A stretch of 64,000 nt of DNA from Hippophae tibetana (lineage: Eukaryota; Streptophyta; Magnoliopsida; Rosales; Elaeagnaceae). A program made the translations under genes and the position numbers. Under the pieces are notes generated by a model that worked only from the letters and a program-made list of their open reading frames with translations, did no database searches and was not told where the DNA came from. Each line of letters opens with the position of its first letter. The stretch's first letter is position 1. The stretch is from assembly GCA_037013495.1 (NCBI GenBank), contig CM072810.1, forward strand, positions 75,252,449 through 75,316,448, given 5' to 3'. Below are positions 59,901-64,000 of this stretch, piece by piece.

Positions 59901-62844
59901 GATTAGTTTTCAAAGCCATTTACGTATAGCGATTTTCTTTTTTACTGAATTGTTAAATTTAATATGTATTATTTTTCATTATTATTTTTATGCTTTTTTT
60001 CTTCACGGGTGGATTGTGCACATTACACAACTAAATAGACACATTAAAGTTGCATTATGTCTAAGGGTTTCTTCCCTATAAAAGAAAATAGTATCCTTGT
60101 GATGGAGGAAGAACTGATAACATTTATGAAATTATTTTTTAGGAAGATTATTTCTTTTCTTTCTGGAGTTCATGGTTGAATGCTCGAATTCGACATATCA
60201 AAAGAAGTGATCATCCTTTTTGCCATCACAAGGTTGGGGTATTATGGACTTGTTGATATTGTTTTTGTCTATGGATTTCGTTTCGTATTTATTTTTGAAA
60301 CCATTGTATCATCTTCTTGGCCTTTATTTCCATGTTCACTCAATCTTTGTTCTTCATAAAAAAAAGAGTAGGAAAAAGAAGATGGGTTATACTCTTCACA
60401 GTATTAAAAAAATAAAATGTGATAAATAAGAATTCCAACTTTAAACGACCATAACTTTTGACTTGTACCGCGAAATTACTATTATAATATATCAAGTTAG
60501 AACTTGTAACGATTCCTATAATCTTATCTACGTGGCAGAAGAACCTCATATTTTGAACGCAAATTCTCCCATTTACATAACCTACCGAGGTTTTAAAGTT
60601 TTTGTCGCATATATTCCTTCTTTTTTTTGCTTTGGATTTTGTTCAATGCAATTATAACGAATATTGAGATGCCGACCGAAAGTGTGTTTAAATATATTCT
60701 AAATATTTTCAATATCTATCAAATCTTCTCATGATCATACAAATATACTCATTATCCTTCACAATTTATTTTTTTGGAATATAAAATTGAAAGATTAGTT
60801 TTCGAAGCCATTTACGTATAGCGATTTTCTTTTTTACTGAATTGTTAAATTTAATATGTATTATTTTCATTATTATTTTTATGCTTTTTTTTCTTCACGA
60901 GTAGATTGTGCACATTACACAACAAAATAGCCGCATTAAAGTTTCATTACGTCTAAGAGTTTGTTCCGTATAAAAGAAAATAGTATCCTTGTGATGAAGG
61001 AAGAACTGATAACATTTATGAAATTATTTTTTAGTAAGATTATTGCTTTTCTTTCTGGAGTTCTTGGTTGAGTGCTCAAATTCGACATATCAAAAGAAGT
61101 GATCATCCTTTTTGCCATCACAAGGTTGGGTGTATTATGGACTTGTTGATGTTGTTTTTGTCTATGGATTTCGTTTCGTATTTATTTTTGAAACCATTGT
61201 ATCTTTTTCTTGACCTTTATTTCCATGTTCACTCAATCCTTGTTCTTCATAAAAAAAAGAGTAGGAAAAAGAATATGGGTTATACTCTTCACAGTATTAA
61301 AAAAAGAAAATGTGATAAATAAGAATTCCAACTTTAAACGACCATAAGTTTGGACTTGTACCGTGAAATTACGATTATAATATATCAAGTTAGAACTTGT
61401 AACGATACCTATAATCTTATCTACGTGGCAGAAGAACCTCATTTTTTGAACGCAAATTCTCCCATTTACATCACCTACCGAGGTTTTAAAGTTTTTGTCG
61501 CATATATTCCTTTTTTTTTTGCTTTGGATTTTGGGCAAATCGATTATAACGAATATTGAGGTGCGGACCAAAAGTGTGTTTAAAAATATTCTAAATATTT
61601 TCAATATCTATCAAATATTCTCATGATCATATAAATATACTCATTATCCTTCACAATTTATTTTTTTGGAATATAAAATTGAAAGATTAGTTTTCGAAGC
61701 CATTTACGTATAGCGATTTTCTTTTTTACTGAATTGTTAAATTTAATATGTCTTATTTTTCATTATTATTTTTATGCTTTTTTTCTTCACGGATGGATTT
61801 TGCACATTACACAACTAAATAGCCACATTAAAGTTGCATTATGTCTAAGGGTTTGTTCCGTATAAAAGAAAATTATTGCCTTGTGATGGAGGAAGAACTG
61901 ATAACATTTATGAAATTATTTTTTAGGAATATTATTTCTTTTCTTTCTGGAGTTCATGGTTGAATGCTCGAATTCGACATATCAAAAGAAGTGATCATCC
62001 TTTTTGCCATCACAAGGTTGGGGTATTATGGACTTGTTGATATTGTTTTTGTCTGTGGATTTCGTTTCGTATTTATTTTTGAAACCATTGTATCTTCTTC
62101 TTGACCTTTATTTCCATGTTCACTCAATCCTTGTTCTTCATAAAAAAAGAGTAGGAAAAAGAATATGGGTTATACTCTTCACAGTATTAAAAAAAGAAAA
62201 TGTGATAAATAAGAATTCCAACTTTAAACGACCATAACTTTTGACTTGTAACGCGAAATTACTATTATAATATATCAAGTTAGAACTTGTAACGATACCT
62301 ATAATCTTATCTACATGGCAAAAGAACCTCATTTTTTGAACGCAAATTCTCCCATTTACATCACCTACCGAGGTTTTAATGTTTTTGTCACCTATATTCC
62401 TTTTTTTTTTGCTTTGGAATTTGGTCAATGCAATTATAACGAATATTGAGGTGCTCACCAAAAGTGTGTTTAAAAATATTCTAAATTTTTTCAATATCTA
62501 TCAAATATTCTCATGATCATATAAATATACTCATTATCCTTCACAATTTATTTTTTTGGAATATAAAATTGAAAGATTAGGTTTCGAAACCATTTACGTA
62601 TAGCGATTTTCTTTTTTACTGAATTGTTAAATTTAATATGTATTATTTTTCATTATTATTTTTATGCTTTTTTTCTTCACGGGTGGATTGTGCACATTAC
62701 ACAACTAAATAGCCACATTAAAGTTGCATTATGTCTAAGGGTTTCTTCCGTATAAAAGAAAATAGTATCCTTGTGATGGAGGAAAACTGATAACATTTAT
62801 GAAATTATTTTTTAGGAAGATTATTGCTTTTCTTTCTGGAGTTC
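53929..62844 (+). repeat. A-B-C trimeric higher-order repeat with one inserted chimeric unit
   Basis: Type A units (53929, 56606, 60172) have cctcatattttg and aaatatattct. Type B units (54823, 57500, 61065) have gagtgctcaaattcg, gggtgtattatgg and gtgcggacc. Type C units (55715, 59282, 61956) have acatggcaaaag and gtcacctatattcc. The order is A B C, A B (C/B) C, A B C. A-to-A spacing is 2,677 and then 3,566 bp, the second interval being one unit longer. Confidence 0.85.
58392..59281 (+). repeat. Chimeric C/B monomer, unequal crossover product
   Basis: The first ~470 bp match type C (acatggcaaaag, tttgtcacctat). From about 58,861 the unit matches type B (tcaaatcaattataacg, gtgcggacc, gatggattttgc). 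It lies between a B and a C unit. One unequal crossover between a C and a B unit at this phase would give exactly B, C/B, C. Confidence 0.85.
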
Positions 62845-63409
62845 TTGGTTGAATGCTCGAATTCGACATATCAAAAGAAGTGATCATCCTTTTTGCCATC
62901 ACAAGGTTGGGGTATTATGGACTTGTTGATATTGTTTTTGTTTATGGATTTCCTTTCGTATTTATTTTTGAAACCATTGTATCTTCTTCTTGACCTTTAT
63001 TTCCATGTTCACTCAATCCTTGTTATTCATAAAAAAAGAGTAGGAAAAAGAAGATGGGTTATACTCTTCACAGTATTAAAAAAAGAAAATGTGATAAATA
63101 AGAATTCCACCTTTAAACGACCATAACTTTTGACTTGTACTGCGAAATTACTATTATAATATATCAAGTTAGAACTTGTAACGATACCTATAATCTTATC
63201 TACGTGGCAAAAGAACCTCATTTTTTGAAGGCAAATTCTCCCATTTACATCACCTACCGAGGTTTTAAAGTTTTTGTCGCCTATATTCCTTTTTTTTTTG
63301 CTTAGGAATTTGGTCAATGCAATTATAACGAATATTGAGGTGCCGACCAAAAGTGTGTTTAAAAATATTCTAAATATTTTCGATATCTATCAAATATTCT
63401 CATGATCAT

Positions 63410-64000
63410 TGATGAACGAAAACTGGCATCGCCGATCTTCGCAAATACTTTGGTTTTAATATTTATAAAACTCTCGCAAGTGCACGAATCATTTCGAAGA
63501 AAATGATAAGTATACTCCCAAGGTCGATCTAAGGAAGGAATGTATGTGGTTTTTAATTTATTATTCAAACTTTTAAAAACGAAATTAAATCCTAAACATC
63601 CTGTCACGATAGTTTGGTTTTTGTGTTCCTAATCTAATAACATAAAATAAACATATATACAGATTAATTAAATATAATCTAATAACATAAAAATAAACAT
63701 AGATACAAATTCAATAAATAATTATCTAAAAATAAACATATATACAGATTCAATAAATATTCATGCAAATTTTTATCATTTATATTAGCGGAGTATTTAT
63801 GGATGTAATAACTAAATTAATTATGCTTGCTCATATTAACTAGGTTATTAAATATATAAATTGATATTTTATTGATTCTCTCTTTTTTATATAAATACCA
63901 CCTTTGGTGGGGTTAGATATTCTTTGTTAACTAAACAAATCAATTAACACCTATGGGTGGGGTTGATAACTAATATGCTTAATTAAATTAATTCCTTTTT
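63410..64000 (-). mobile_element. Second LTR of the same Athila-lineage family, U5 end, cut by the window edge
   Basis: Satellite stops at gatcat and the LTR end TGATGAACG begins, matching 33,883 onward with scattered substitutions and small indels, so it is a clearly diverged copy. The orientation is the same as the main element. It may be the 3' LTR of a second minus-strand element or a solo LTR. The target duplication cannot be judged because the other end is outside. The two hairpin repeats near 63,899-63,966 are conserved. Confidence 0.9.

Larger units (their letters stand above)
50621..63409 (+). repeat. Satellite array 3, + orientation, ~14 units
   Basis: After a partial first unit, monomers start near 51259, 52150, 53037, 53929, 54823, 55715, 56606, 57500, 58392, 59282, 60172, 61065, 61956 and 62845, average spacing 891 bp. 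The last is cut at phase 565 by a second LTR. Apart from the first ~857 bp, the units belong to the array 2 subfamily. From 53,929 they follow an A-B-C order. No gene is visible. Confidence 0.95.

Noticed and set aside
1..63409. Many 60-140 codon open frames on both strands of the satellite units, some basic or hydrophobic and recurring in each monomer
   Set aside because: They recur because the DNA is repeated. They overlap on opposite strands, vary in length between copies through small changes, have AT-driven composition and match no known family.

Overview
The window is repetitive DNA from a higher plant nuclear genome. It holds an AT-rich satellite of about 890 bp in long tandem arrays, invaded by a Ty3/gypsy LTR retrotransposon of the Athila lineage. 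No host gene, RNA gene, CRISPR array or bacterial feature was found. The plant assignment rests on the Athila-type Gag-Pol, an 18-nt primer binding site matching the 3' end of plant tRNA-Asp, and the satellite architecture. I cannot name the species.

Layout: (1) 1-24,030, satellite array on the + strand, 27 complete monomers plus 8 bp, with two kinds of higher-order repeat (HOR). (2) 24,027-35,944, one Athila-lineage element on the minus strand. Its 5' LTR (33,883-35,944) is complete; its 3' LTR (24,029-24,312) is cut to about 284 bp. (3) 35,945-50,614, satellite in the opposite orientation, about 17 monomers. (4) 50,621-63,409, satellite back on the + strand, about 14 monomers with an A-B-C trimer HOR and a visible unequal-crossover product. 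(5) 63,410-64,000, the edge of a second, diverged LTR of the same family, running out of the window. Arrays 3 and 4 are mostly one satellite subfamily; array 1 is another, with mosaic exchange at the boundaries.

The most notable object is the retrotransposon. Reading on the minus strand, it has: a long LTR with a TATA box and three bZIP-type (TGACGTCA-like) sites; the tRNA-Asp PBS; an A-rich leader with two tandem hairpins whose stems differ by compensating changes; a complete stand-alone Gag (Gag1, 446 aa); and then a second, related Gag fused to protease, RT, RNase H and integrase in one uninterrupted 1,723-aa frame. The two Gags are about three-quarters identical over the capsid-like region but have lost different features. 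Gag1 lacks the first two zinc-knuckle cysteines, while Gag2 keeps the knuckle but lacks the proline/tryptophan-rich block that Gag1 retains. Each Gag-bearing frame is followed by the same pair of small stem-loops. This suggests a bicistronic, dual-Gag element in which the two copies may have divided the work. That is inference and needs comparison with other copies.

The element looks young (LTR overlap identical by eye, frames open) but is crippled by loss of most of its 3' LTR. The truncation point is also where the satellite changes orientation, so one rearrangement probably did both.
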